Of a stretch of 30,990 nucleotides of DNA, positions 14,629-22,369 are shown piece by piece; position 1 is the first letter of the stretch; every line of letters begins with the position of its first letter. Source of the DNA: JALRBM01 sp966186595 (GTDB taxonomy: Bacteria > Patescibacteriota > Saccharimonadia > Saccharimonadales > Saccharimonadaceae). Below the pieces are notes generated by a model. It was given only the letters and a program-made list of their open reading frames with translations, did not search any database and was not told where the DNA came from. A program made the translations under genes and the position numbers. Location: positions 1 through 30,990 of the forward strand of contig CBIFWO010000008.1 of the NCBI GenBank assembly GCA_966186595.1, in the 5' to 3' direction.

Positions 14629-14651
14629 AGCGATGACCCCTGTTCTGTCAT
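14625..14651 (-). CDS. Eight-codon leader ORF overlapping the DUF192 start
   Basis: ATG at 14651 begins 7 nt after a TATAAT box and encodes MTEQGSSL. Its TGA stop overlaps the GTG start of the DUF192 gene. The spacing matches the leaderless starts elsewhere in the window, so ribosomes may load on this ATG and reinitiate at the GTG. Alternatively it is only leader sequence carrying the AGGGG binding site. There is no run of one amino acid to suggest attenuation. Confidence 0.4.
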   Translation of the reverse strand: MTEQGSSL

Positions 14652-14658
14652 ACGCCTT

Positions 14659-14667
14659 ATTATATCA
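14659..14667 (-). promoter_or_regulatory. Extended -10 promoter of the DUF192 operon
   Basis: TGATATAAT on the minus strand lies 7 nt before the leader-ORF ATG at 14651, in the gap after the RimK-like gene. Confidence 0.65.
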
Positions 14668-14684
14668 GGTGTGGGAAGTTTTGC

Positions 14685-15584
14685 TTAGGCACCGACTTTG
14701 TCTTTTTTGACGCGACGCTTGGCATTTAGCTCAATGTATTCGATAATTTTACCGGCTACATTACGCCCAGTTACAGATTCTATTCCCTCAAGGCCAGGAC
14801 TTGAGTTCACCTCAAGAACAAGTGGACCTCGACTTGAGCGCATAAGGTCGACACCGCATACCGCAAGTCCCATCGCCTTAGCCGCACGAAGAGCAGTCTT
14901 GCGCTCTTCATCACTAAGTTTAATCGCCGTTCCCGAACCCCCTTGATGAATGTTGGAGCGAAAATCATCATCAAGGCTCTGACGTTGCATACTTGCCACT
15001 ACCTGGTTACCCACAACGAAAACACGAATATCAGTTCCTGCTGACTCCTTGATAAATTCCTGAATCAAAAAGCTGGTATCGTTCACATAAAAAGCCTGAA
15101 TTACAGATTTTGCAGCCTTGTATGTTTCCGCCAAAACCACCCCGTTCCCTTGCGTTCCCGACGCGAGCTTGATAATCACCGGCACCTCCAGGTGCTCCAA
15201 AAGGTCATCAACGGCATCGGTCTCGCGTGAGAAAATAGTCTTTGGGATAACCACCCCAGCCTTGCTAAGAAGTTGTAAAGTGCGCAGTTTGTCACGCGAG
15301 CGAGTAATGGCAATTGATTTTATAGGTGTATAAACACCCATCATCTCAAACTGGCGCAAAATAGCCGCACCGTAGGTGGTCATGCCTGGCATAATACGGG
15401 GGATGATTGCGTCGAAGTCCGACAAAAGCTCCCCACGATAGCGCACCTCAGGCTTGTCCTGCTGAATTTCCACGTAACATTCTGGAAACTTAACGGTCTT
15501 TACTTCATGCCCGCGTTTACGCGCCTCTTCGCGAAGACGTCGCACACTATAGCCAGGCTGCCTGGTGAGAATTCCAATTTTCAT
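14685..15584 (-). CDS. RimK-like ATP-grasp amino-acid ligase
   Basis: This 299-aa protein has the three-part ATP-grasp fold of the RimK family, which adds amino acids to protein or peptide C-termini through acyl-phosphate chemistry; E. coli RimK adds Glu to ribosomal protein S6. Visible are the pre-ATP-grasp domain (MKIGILTRQPGYSVRRL), the nucleotide-binding VIIKLASGTQGNGV (about 135-148), the FLIQEFI hinge, RVFVVGNQVVASM, the GGSGTA loop, and the metal-binding LVLEVNSSPGLEGIE near 251-265. It is last in a four-gene operon, 2 nt after the stop of a second ATP-grasp gene and downstream of two DUF1704 peptidases. No S6 gene is in the window, so a substrate other than S6 is as likely. Confidence 0.88.
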   Translation of the reverse strand: MKIGILTRQPGYSVRRLREEARKRGHEVKTVKFPECYVEIQQDKPEVRYRGELLSDFDAIIPRIMPGMTTYGAAILRQFEMMGVYTPIKSIAITRSRDKLRTLQLLSKAGVVIPKTIFSRETDAVDDLLEHLEVPVIIKLASGTQGNGVVLAETYKAAKSVIQAFYVNDTSFLIQEFIKESAGTDIRVFVVGNQVVASMQRQSLDDDFRSNIHQGGSGTAIKLSDEERKTALRAAKAMGLAVCGVDLMRSSRGPLVLEVNSSPGLEGIESVTGRNVAGKIIEYIELNAKRRVKKDKVGA

Positions 15585-15586
15585 GT

Positions 15587-16492
15587 CTACCGAGTCTCGC
15601 TTTCTAAATGTTCTATGGCTATTGCTAGTTCATGTAACTTATTTTTGGTGTCATATCCAGAGGTCAGCTGTGGGATAGCATTTACTTCTAGGCAGCTGTA
15701 TCCATACGGCGAGGATGGGTCTGGTATAAAATCGATCCCACCCATTTCCCTTTTCATTATTATACTTATTTTATGAGATGCTGTCAATAATTCTTCGCTG
15801 ATGCTCTCTTTATCCAGCCACTCTGCCGACCCACCCTGAGAGGTGTTGTTGAGGTGAGTGGCAGCGTTCTCGCCACGGCTGCGGCGCAGAAAAAGAGAGG
15901 GCTCGCCACCAAAACAAATCACGCGCAGATCGTGATCATTGGGCATGAAGGGCTGCACTAACGACATGGGCATCTTCGTCAGAACATCTTTCGCCTCTGC
16001 CCTGGAATTCACAAGGTAGTTGCTTTCCCCGCGACTCGCTGAGATCGCTTTAATCACAGCAGCGCCCTCTGAAAGTGGTAGCTTTTGGGCATTAAGCGAG
16101 AAGAGACTGTGCGGTACAGAAACTCCTTCAAGTGCCAATTGAACCATACAAGACAGCTTGGTTGTGGAACGTTGATGCTTCATCTCGCTGTTCCAGAATT
16201 TTACATTTGCCTTCTCCAGGTATAATGCCAAAGAGAACGCTAAATCTCGGTAATACGCCTCTTTGCCAGACTTGTACCACCCAACAGCAATAACGAGATC
16301 CGGGTGCAGATCGGACGCGAGATCGCTATCGCCAGTCAGGATTTTCACATCACCAGTCGAGATATCAAAAACGAGGTCTTCCCAGTAGCATAATGAGACA
16401 TCATGGCCCGCATTCTGCAGGTGCTCTGCCATGATAGAAGGGTCGTTTTTCCCGCCACTATTCGTCGAACCGATAACCAACACATGTTTCAT
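15587..16492 (-). CDS. Second, divergent ATP-grasp ligase
   Basis: This 301-aa protein is also an ATP-grasp enzyme but is clearly different from its RimK-like neighbour. It has MKHVLVIGSTNSGG at the N-terminus, a VIKAISASRGESN nucleotide-binding segment (about 147-159), SLVQPFMPNDHDLRVICFGG (about 177-196), and the metal-binding GGIDFIP...CLEVNAIPQLTSG near the C-terminus. The Glu and Asn of LEVNAIP match the catalytic metal ligands of the fold. The substrate is unknown. The ATG overlaps the upstream DUF1704 stop as ATGA and the stop is 2 nt from the RimK-like start, so the two ligases and the peptidase are made together. Confidence 0.85.
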   Translation of the reverse strand: MKHVLVIGSTNSGGKNDPSIMAEHLQNAGHDVSLCYWEDLVFDISTGDVKILTGDSDLASDLHPDLVIAVGWYKSGKEAYYRDLAFSLALYLEKANVKFWNSEMKHQRSTTKLSCMVQLALEGVSVPHSLFSLNAQKLPLSEGAAVIKAISASRGESNYLVNSRAEAKDVLTKMPMSLVQPFMPNDHDLRVICFGGEPSLFLRRSRGENAATHLNNTSQGGSAEWLDKESISEELLTASHKISIIMKREMGGIDFIPDPSSPYGYSCLEVNAIPQLTSGYDTKNKLHELAIAIEHLESETR

Positions 16493-17592
16493 GACAAGAT
16501 TCTCCTTCGTCCTTCTATTGCATCAACAAATTCATTATAGGTTATGGGGTGTTCTTTGAGTTGCTGCCACATCTGTACATTTGCTTCAAAATACGCGCCA
16601 TCTTTTAAGTAAACTGCGCCTGGCACAGCAGGGACACCACCACGAAATACGCGAGCGCACTCATCAAACGCATAAATGCGTGCCTTTTCGGATGAATAAG
16701 TCCCAACGATCACCATCGCCCGCCAGATTATTTCATAGACCTGGCGAAACGACAATGGCCTGCCAAACGTTCCCCATCCGAGCGCCGCTGCGAGATAGCG
16801 GTACGAACGTCGAAATTTAAATCTATCATCCAGAAGTTGCTCTAACAGGATAGCAAAGCCTTCACTTTCCGCCACTGAATCCTGATGGCCCCGTAGAGCA
16901 TGGCCATATACTTCGTGAGTTGCAATTCGTATCGCCGCCTTATGGGTTCGAGGAATATACAGGGCTCCCACCGAAACCACCTTGCTGCGGTGATGGACTT
17001 TGGCGTGCGAATCATCATTTCGTTCTACAACGTGCCAGCCCTTCTCACTTAACCCTGTCTTTTCAAGATCAGATCGCAATAATTGGGCCAGTGGGATATC
17101 TTTTAGCTCCACGCCACCGGTATATTTAGCAAAGTAATCTTTGTATTTGGCGAACTCTTCAGCGGAAGGAACAATATCCGGCATTTCCGTAAACTCACCA
17201 CGAAGGGCGTCGTGGATATACCGCCAGTATTCTTTGGTTTCCTCGGTGACAAATCTGTGAATCCGAACAAGCAACCCTGTCGCATAGTCCTTATGAGGCA
17301 CCCCGAATAGCTTTTTATTTGATTTCCTGAACTCATTCAGACGAATATCATTGGATTCCCTCTGAAGCCGGAGGGAGGCGAGAACCAGATCAAGGGATTC
17401 GCGGGCTCCGGGTATACTGGCAGCCCCATCTCGACGATCAGAAACGCGTTGAATATCCATATGCGGGCCATAGGTAAATACCGGCTCGTACGTTGGGTCT
17501 TCTAAAAATCGCTGGCGCTCAGCAGCTTGATTTGTCACCCTAAAATAGGTGTGGGTAGCAACCGGAAATGGAAACGTCTGTGCCATAGTCAT
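16489..17592 (-). CDS. DUF1704 metallopeptidase, second copy
   Basis: This 367-aa protein carries the signature of DUF1704 (QEGLA-motif family): HEVYGH at residues 226-231 and ESEGFAILLEQ at 242-252, giving two His and one Glu as probable zinc ligands and Glu227 as the general base. Eukaryotic relatives (MATCAP/KIAA0895-like) are zinc carboxypeptidases that remove the terminal Tyr of alpha-tubulin. The C-terminal part has the further shared block RVFRGGVPAVPGAVYLKDGA. No signal peptide is seen, so the enzyme should be cytoplasmic. Its ATG overlaps the stop of the first DUF1704 gene by 1 nt (TAATG), and its stop overlaps the ATP-grasp start by 4 nt. Confidence 0.85.
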   Translation of the reverse strand: MTMAQTFPFPVATHTYFRVTNQAAERQRFLEDPTYEPVFTYGPHMDIQRVSDRRDGAASIPGARESLDLVLASLRLQRESNDIRLNEFRKSNKKLFGVPHKDYATGLLVRIHRFVTEETKEYWRYIHDALRGEFTEMPDIVPSAEEFAKYKDYFAKYTGGVELKDIPLAQLLRSDLEKTGLSEKGWHVVERNDDSHAKVHHRSKVVSVGALYIPRTHKAAIRIATHEVYGHALRGHQDSVAESEGFAILLEQLLDDRFKFRRSYRYLAAALGWGTFGRPLSFRQVYEIIWRAMVIVGTYSSEKARIYAFDECARVFRGGVPAVPGAVYLKDGAYFEANVQMWQQLKEHPITYNEFVDAIEGRRRILS

Positions 17593-18983
17593 TACTCATT
17601 ATCGGGCAAGAGACCCCACGACTGCAATAACGCAATGTGACGAGGGTTATTGATATCGAATTTGCCGAGGTCACCTTCGGAAATGCGACTGGCACCCTGC
17701 TCGGCAGCCGTCAACCAACAGGCAACCTGGCCCTCAAGGTAGACTTTATCTTTCAAGTAGGCACTTCCACCTCTCAACACCCTGAGGAGGAGGGAATCTG
17801 TCTTTGCCTGCGCCTTAGTCATCGTCACCTCCGGATCGTCAGGTGTCAACACGGATTGGTACATTTGGTCGATGGTATTAATAAACTCGTAGACCTCTGA
17901 GTTAGATTTCGGTCCATCTTCACCCACGCCTTCGGAATACGATATAGCAATATGACGGCGGATGATATCTCGCCATCGAACTAATTTGCCAAATTCATCA
18001 AATGTCTCGTACACGACCTGTTCACGTATGACCGCACGCCCCTCATTACCGGCCTCGTAGCGATCAAGTCCGTCAGCCATGAGAGCAACAGGACCACGCT
18101 GTCCATTCATTTTTTCAAGAAGGTGACTGCCTATCTCGTGCCCAAGACCAAGGCCAACAAAACGCTGCCTCGGCATGTTGTAGCTAGTTGGCCGCTCCAC
18201 GGACTTTGTGCTGTGAACGACGCTCCAGGAGGATGCCTCGGCGTCACTTAGCTCGTAATCGCTTTGCAGATTATTCTTGACTACATACTCCAGAATAGGA
18301 TCGCCTGTTTGGCGACCTATCTTGCTCGCCTGTGGCATGTCCACTCCTGAAAGTAGGAGCGCATAATAACCACCCGACCGGAGGTGATCTTCCCGAACGG
18401 CTCGAAACACTTCCTCGGTGGGAGCTAATAATTCGCGGTATCCCCGCTTACCTTCCAGCATTGTTAGCACCTTCTGGGCAGCTTCAGCCACGGCAGGATG
18501 GATTGCATCCTTTGCCAGTAATTCTTCCACATCGTGCGCTACCTTGTCGAGCGCACCGCGATACACTGCCTCATCCGGTTCGCCATAAATATAACGATTC
18601 CAACGACGAAAGGCTTCCATGTCACCGCGGCTTGATGTCTGGAGTAATTTGACCTTGGCGATGTCTTCGTTTATTCGCCAGCGATAAGCCTGCTTTAATA
18701 CAGGATCAACATCTTCGGTCGCAAGTAATTCCGCCTTCCATGCATATAGTGCATCAAGCCGACCATTCAGAACCTCCCCATCAAGATGTGTTGCTGTCAA
18801 ATCCGCGTCTTCGCCGTTATGCCAAGCGGCAAATGCCTGTTCCTGACGGTTTGCGTCCAGAGTCAGCTGCTTATATGTTTCCTGAGTACCTTCGTGCAAG
18901 CTTCTAAAACGAGCGTAGAGCTCGTTATCTATCTGGGTTGACATACGCTCGGGAAGTAGCAATCCTTCTCGTCGATAACTCAT
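17592..18983 (-). CDS. DUF1704-like metallopeptidase, first copy
   Basis: This 463-aa protein is a divergent paralogue of the next gene. HEIGSH (282-287) matches HEVYGH, YEAGNEGRAVIREQ (309-322) matches the SEG-containing motif with Glu314 as third ligand, and LRGGSAYLKDKVYLEGQV near 410-430 matches the C-terminal block. The N-terminal 200 residues are helical and charged and longer than in the paralogue, perhaps for substrate binding. It heads the operon. A near-consensus promoter ends 8 nt before the ATG at 18983, supporting this start over the Met at codon 14. The family and the motifs are visible in the sequence; peptidase activity is inferred from the family. Confidence 0.8.
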   Translation of the reverse strand: MSYRREGLLLPERMSTQIDNELYARFRSLHEGTQETYKQLTLDANRQEQAFAAWHNGEDADLTATHLDGEVLNGRLDALYAWKAELLATEDVDPVLKQAYRWRINEDIAKVKLLQTSSRGDMEAFRRWNRYIYGEPDEAVYRGALDKVAHDVEELLAKDAIHPAVAEAAQKVLTMLEGKRGYRELLAPTEEVFRAVREDHLRSGGYYALLLSGVDMPQASKIGRQTGDPILEYVVKNNLQSDYELSDAEASSWSVVHSTKSVERPTSYNMPRQRFVGLGLGHEIGSHLLEKMNGQRGPVALMADGLDRYEAGNEGRAVIREQVVYETFDEFGKLVRWRDIIRRHIAISYSEGVGEDGPKSNSEVYEFINTIDQMYQSVLTPDDPEVTMTKAQAKTDSLLLRVLRGGSAYLKDKVYLEGQVACWLTAAEQGASRISEGDLGKFDINNPRHIALLQSWGLLPDNE

Positions 18984-18991
18984 ATGTTAAT

Positions 18992-19020
18992 ATTATACAT
19001 CATTACATTGTATAAGTCAA
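18992..19020 (-). promoter_or_regulatory. Promoter of the DUF1704/ATP-grasp operon
   Basis: TTGACT (19015-19020), a 17-nt spacer and TATAAT (18992-18997) on the minus strand form one of the strongest promoters in the window, ending 8 nt before the ATG at 18983. Confidence 0.75.
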
Positions 19021-19067
19021 TACTACTACCCCTGTTAGGTCCACCTGTCTACTTCGTAAGGTGAGCG

Positions 19068-20237
19068 TTACTTTCGCTTAAAAGGATTTAGTGACGATAG
19101 TGGAGCATCGGGGTGCTTGTGCTTCCATACAACCAGCCCGATACCGGCTGCTGTGGCTGGCGTGATAACACCGATGGCCGCCCACACCCAAGGAGTGGAT
19201 TTCTTAACGGTATCTTGAGTTGGATCGTTAGATTTTTGCGTCGCACTCGGGGCTGTAACAGTAAAAGCAATTAACCTGGCACGATCTGAGGTTTTGTTGG
19301 TAGTAGGATCAGTCACCTCAATTTCAGCATGATGATCACCCGGGGGCAAACCCGTGACAGAATAGCTCCATTTTCCTTCTGCATCAGCTTGAATTTCGTA
19401 TTTTTTAGGCTCCGAAAAGATATAAAGGGTAACTTTGCCATTCGGAATCGTCTTGCCCTTTAGTACGAGGGGTTCGTTACTTGCAACGGTAATTTTATCC
19501 GTCGACTTGTATGTCATATCGTCGACCGCGATGTTATCAAGTGTTGGAGCCGTTGGCTTGGCAACTTCCTGAGTGGGGGTTGGTGCAGCTGTATTGTTAT
19601 TGGTAGTTGTTTGCGTATTCGATGGCGTCTGGGAGGAGCTTGCTTTATCAAATCTTGCTACCGCTGTGAGCGTGGATGTTGATCCACCGGTTTGTTCGGA
19701 ACATGTCGGGGACGGGTTTACCGCCGTTGTTCCCTTGCCCGCACCGCTAGCGCGACAGATATCCCCACTTGTTTGCCATCCCGCAAAGACCGATCCGGCA
19801 CTTGGCGTTGCAACGAGGGTGTAGGTCGTTCCAAAAGCATACGTACCAGTTCCCGAGACGGTGCCGCTTCCCGTTCCTTCTATCTTAGCGGTGACATTAT
19901 GAGAAGTCAGTGCCCAGAGAAAATAAGCACTGGAACCATCTCCAATATTTATACTTTTTGTACATGTCACCGTGCTAGTATGAAAGCCGTCGGGACATCC
20001 ATCACCCTGTGTGAGCATCCATCCGGGCTGAGGAGTAGCCGTCAGGGTAATCACTGTACCATCCTCGATCGGTTCAGAACAATCGGAGCCACAGTTTATC
20101 CCCGGACCGGTTACGGTACCCTTACTTGCGTTGCTATTAACCGTAAAGTTGACTGGTGCAGCATGGGCAGGCGTAGGCAAAAAAGTGCCTACGACGATTG
20201 CCGCAATCAGCGACAGGGAAACGAGCTTTTTTCTCAT
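19068..20237 (-). CDS. InlB-repeat/Ig-like surface protein with C-terminal anchor
   Basis: This 389-aa exported protein has a classic signal peptide (basic MRKK, hydrophobic core, cleavage after about AHA at residue 26). Two InlB B-repeat-like domains follow (about 28-105 and 110-195), recognisable by G-T-V-x-G, LTATPxxGW and FAGW; both contain Cys residues. Then come a Thr/Gln/Asn/Pro-rich linker (about 200-230), an Ig-like domain (about 232-328; VTLYIFSEPKKYEI, GKWSYSVTGLPPGDH), a membrane helix (about 347-367) and a short basic tail. This is a typical surface adhesin-like layout and the protein may contact a host or neighbouring cell. It has a TTGACA/TATAGT promoter and a leader with an AAGGAT ribosome binding sequence. 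Confidence 0.82.
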   Translation of the reverse strand: MRKKLVSLSLIAAIVVGTFLPTPAHAAPVNFTVNSNASKGTVTGPGINCGSDCSEPIEDGTVITLTATPQPGWMLTQGDGCPDGFHTSTVTCTKSINIGDGSSAYFLWALTSHNVTAKIEGTGSGTVSGTGTYAFGTTYTLVATPSAGSVFAGWQTSGDICRASGAGKGTTAVNPSPTCSEQTGGSTSTLTAVARFDKASSSQTPSNTQTTTNNNTAAPTPTQEVAKPTAPTLDNIAVDDMTYKSTDKITVASNEPLVLKGKTIPNGKVTLYIFSEPKKYEIQADAEGKWSYSVTGLPPGDHHAEIEVTDPTTNKTSDRARLIAFTVTAPSATQKSNDPTQDTVKKSTPWVWAAIGVITPATAAGIGLVVWKHKHPDAPLSSLNPFKRK

Positions 20238-20263
20238 ATTTTTGTTTTTAATCCTTTTCTCTC

Positions 20264-20291
20264 ACTATATGCTCACCCGAATCTTTGTCAA
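20264..20291 (-). promoter_or_regulatory. Promoter of the InlB-like surface gene
   Basis: TTGACA (20286-20291), a 16-nt spacer and TATAGT (20264-20269) on the minus strand give a leader of about 20 nt containing AAGGAT before the ATG at 20237. Confidence 0.7.
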
Positions 20292-20334
20292 TATTAAGCT
20301 AGACCTTTCGATCAGATAGGATAAGAGGCAGTGG

Positions 20335-21429
20335 CTAGGAAAACAAACCGCGTTTTTTAGAAGAACCAAACTGCTCGAGCAGATCCTTTTGCTTCTTGGT
20401 TAGTTTAGTTGGCGTATCAACCAGTATACTTACAATATGCGATCCACGAGTGTTGCCACGAGGGTGCGGGACCCCGTGATTACTGAGCTTAAAATCTGTT
20501 CCGCTTTGTGTTCCAGCGGGGACCTTCATCCGAATAGTTCCATCTACTGTTTCAACGTCAATTTCCGTCCCCAGGGCTGCATCTACCATACCGACATGCT
20601 CTTCGGATAAGATAATGTCACCTTCACGGGTGAATTTCTTGTGTGCTTTGACACGAATATGAACATACAGATCACCACGCGATCCGCCGCCCACTGCCTC
20701 GCCGTGCTCCTTCAGGCGAATCGTCGCTCCATCATCAATACCTGCCGGTACTTTTAAGGTGAGTGTTTGCTTGCGGCGTTCGGTACCCTTCCCCCTACAA
20801 ACGCTACACACTTTCTCAGGAACTTTTCCCGTTCCTTTACAGGTTTCACAGGTTACCGCCTGCTGGATTTGGCCAAAAATCGTATTCATGATACGTGTTT
20901 GTTGGCCAGCTCCCTTGCAGGTGGGACAAGTTGTCATGCTATGACCCGGCTCAACAGTCGTCCCTTTACAGTGAGGGCATTCATCATCCATATCAAGAGT
21001 GAGTTTTTCCTCAACACCAAAGATAGCATCTTCGAAATCAAGTGTCAGAGTTGTTTCGACATCGCGCCCGCGCCTTGGCTCTCGGCTACGCCCAGCACCG
21101 CCACCAAAGAACTGACCAAAGATATCGCCCAGTCCACCATCACCAAAGTCGAAGTGAACATTTTGACCACCAAATCCCTCAAATGGATTGCCGCCTGCTC
21201 CACCACTGTTTCCGCCAACGCCGGCATGACCGAATTGATCATAGCGCTGGCGTTTCTGCTGGTCTTTTAACACTTCGTAAGCTTCGTTCACCTCTTTGAA
21301 TTTGGCTTCGTCGCCTCCCTCTTTGTCGGGGTGGTATTTGACAGCAGCCTTTCGAAACGCCTTTTTTATCTCATCGGCGCTGGCACTTTTGTTGACACCC
21401 AGAACTTCGTAATAATCGCGTTTGCTCAT
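20335..21429 (-). CDS. dnaJ: Chaperone DnaJ
   Basis: DnaJ is the J-domain co-chaperone that delivers unfolded clients to DnaK and stimulates its ATPase. The 364-aa protein has the J domain with HPD at residues 33-35, a Gly/Phe-rich linker (about 72-115), four CxxCxGxG zinc motifs (CPHCKGTT, CPTCKGAG, CETCKGTG, CSVCRGKG), and the C-terminal substrate-binding domains. The first zinc motif reads CKGTT in place of CxGxG. dnaJ is separate from dnaK in this genome, but both have CIRCE-type operators. The promoter lies 8 nt before the ATG. Confidence 0.97.
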   Translation of the reverse strand: MSKRDYYEVLGVNKSASADEIKKAFRKAAVKYHPDKEGGDEAKFKEVNEAYEVLKDQQKRQRYDQFGHAGVGGNSGGAGGNPFEGFGGQNVHFDFGDGGLGDIFGQFFGGGAGRSREPRRGRDVETTLTLDFEDAIFGVEEKLTLDMDDECPHCKGTTVEPGHSMTTCPTCKGAGQQTRIMNTIFGQIQQAVTCETCKGTGKVPEKVCSVCRGKGTERRKQTLTLKVPAGIDDGATIRLKEHGEAVGGGSRGDLYVHIRVKAHKKFTREGDIILSEEHVGMVDAALGTEIDVETVDGTIRMKVPAGTQSGTDFKLSNHGVPHPRGNTRGSHIVSILVDTPTKLTKKQKDLLEQFGSSKKRGLFS

Positions 21430-21437
21430 CTTTATCT

Positions 21438-21466
21438 ACTATACAAAATTGGCAATCCTCTGTCCA
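21438..21466 (-). promoter_or_regulatory. dnaJ promoter
   Basis: TGGACA (21461-21466), a 17-nt spacer and TATAGT (21438-21443) on the minus strand end 8 nt before the dnaJ ATG. The -35 lies inside the central spacer of the CIRCE-type element. Confidence 0.65.
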
Positions 21467-21475
21467 GAGTGCTAG
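21449..21475 (-). promoter_or_regulatory. Degenerate CIRCE operator of dnaJ
   Basis: On the minus strand CTAGCACTC, 9 nt, then GATTGCCAA matches the CIRCE consensus TTAGCACTC-N9-GAGTGCTAA at 8 of 9 and 7 of 9 positions. It covers the -35 and most of the spacer, so HrcA binding would block the promoter. Confidence 0.7.
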
Positions 21476-21600
21476 ATTCGATGACTATTCCACAACATAT
21501 ATTTACGTACTTTTGCCAGGAGAGGAATATTATTACATGTAGAAGAGCTGTGGAGTTCTTGTGAAAATAATTAAAGTTAACTGTATGCGGAGGTGTCATC
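21476..21600 (+). other. Intergenic region before the Asn/Thr-rich gene
   Basis: The 125 nt hold no convincing ORF. The clear element is GGAGGTG at 21589-21595, a strong ribosome binding site 5 nt before the ATG at 21601. A promoter could not be fixed: TTGTGA near 21559 followed by TGTATG is weak, and TATTAT near 21528 lacks a -35. The inverted pair CCACA...TGTGG (about 60 nt apart) may be incidental. Confidence 0.4.
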
Positions 21601-22311
21601 ATGCAGCAACCATCACTTTATCAAGCTAATCGTCAACAAATGCTAATGATGGGAGCAACCATTTTTGCTTCGGTCACCGCAGCCATTATCGTCTCTGTTG
21701 TCCTTATCATGACATTCGTACGTGCCGAAATCGCTAGCGCACACGCAGTACCCGCCCAGGTGCCAGCTACCTCGCAGGTTGCAACCTCATGTGTTGCCAC
21801 ACCGGAGGACACCGAACCAGTCGCAGCAGCAGCTCCTGCAGCAACTACTTCACAGGTCGCCACTTCAAACGCAGCCGTGCTAGGCAAACTCTACGTGCCC
21901 CACAATGTGACAAACTCATTCAACAGCACGAACACCAACACTACCAACAACACAACAACCAACGTTACTAATACTACCGTTACCATCAAAGATAGCTTTA
22001 ACAAGAACAGCTACAACGACAACAGCAAAAAGACCGTCATTGTTGACAGCTTTAACCCAGTCATCGTCAAGGACAACACTGTAAACGTTAACTCAAACAA
22101 CGGTAATACGAACAACTCGAACAACCAGATCGGCAACACTACCAACAACGTCACTAACACTACTCTGAACTCTGTCGTCAACAACGTTGCAACTGTCAAC
22201 TCAAACAACACTACTACTGATTCGAACAACACCACTGTCAATTCAAACAACGTTTCAAACGACAACGACATGACAACACACACTCACAACAATATCCACA
22301 ACAAGCTTTAA
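21601..22311 (+). CDS. Asn/Thr-rich low-complexity surface protein
   Basis: This 236-aa protein starts with a short polar stretch and one long hydrophobic helix (about 15-40), which anchors it or serves as an uncleaved signal. An Ala/Pro/Thr/Val-rich segment (about 45-95) follows, then about 140 residues dominated by Asn and Thr with regularly spaced Val/Ile (for example NVTNTTVTIKDSFN and VTNTTLNSVVNNVATVN). Asn is encoded almost only by AAC, so the composition does not come from AT-rich drift. The C-terminus is His-rich (THTHNNIHNKL). No family was recognised. The alternating polar/hydrophobic pattern could form beta structure or amyloid-like fibres on the surface; that is speculation. It has the strongest ribosome binding site in the area and its own terminator. 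Confidence 0.75.
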   Translation: MQQPSLYQANRQQMLMMGATIFASVTAAIIVSVVLIMTFVRAEIASAHAVPAQVPATSQVATSCVATPEDTEPVAAAAPAATTSQVATSNAAVLGKLYVPHNVTNSFNSTNTNTTNNTTTNVTNTTVTIKDSFNKNSYNDNSKKTVIVDSFNPVIVKDNTVNVNSNNGNTNNSNNQIGNTTNNVTNTTLNSVVNNVATVNSNNTTTDSNNTTVNSNNVSNDNDMTTHTHNNIHNKL

Positions 22312-22326
22312 AAATATCTCGCACGT

Positions 22327-22355
22327 AAAAACCCGGCCACTCCAGCCGGGTTTTT
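22327..22355. terminator. Bidirectional terminator
   Basis: An 11-bp perfect stem (22327-22337 with 22345-22355, core CCCGGC/GCCGGG) with a 7-nt loop and A/T runs on both sides lies between the convergent Asn-rich gene and the FAD oxidase gene and can end both transcripts. Confidence 0.9.
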
Positions 22356-22369
22356 CTTTGCCGTAGTGT

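Noticed and set aside
21601..22311. Asn/Thr-rich gene as a nucleotide repeat or CRISPR-like array
   Set aside because: There is no fixed repeat unit or spacer length; the pattern is codon-level low complexity within one long frame.
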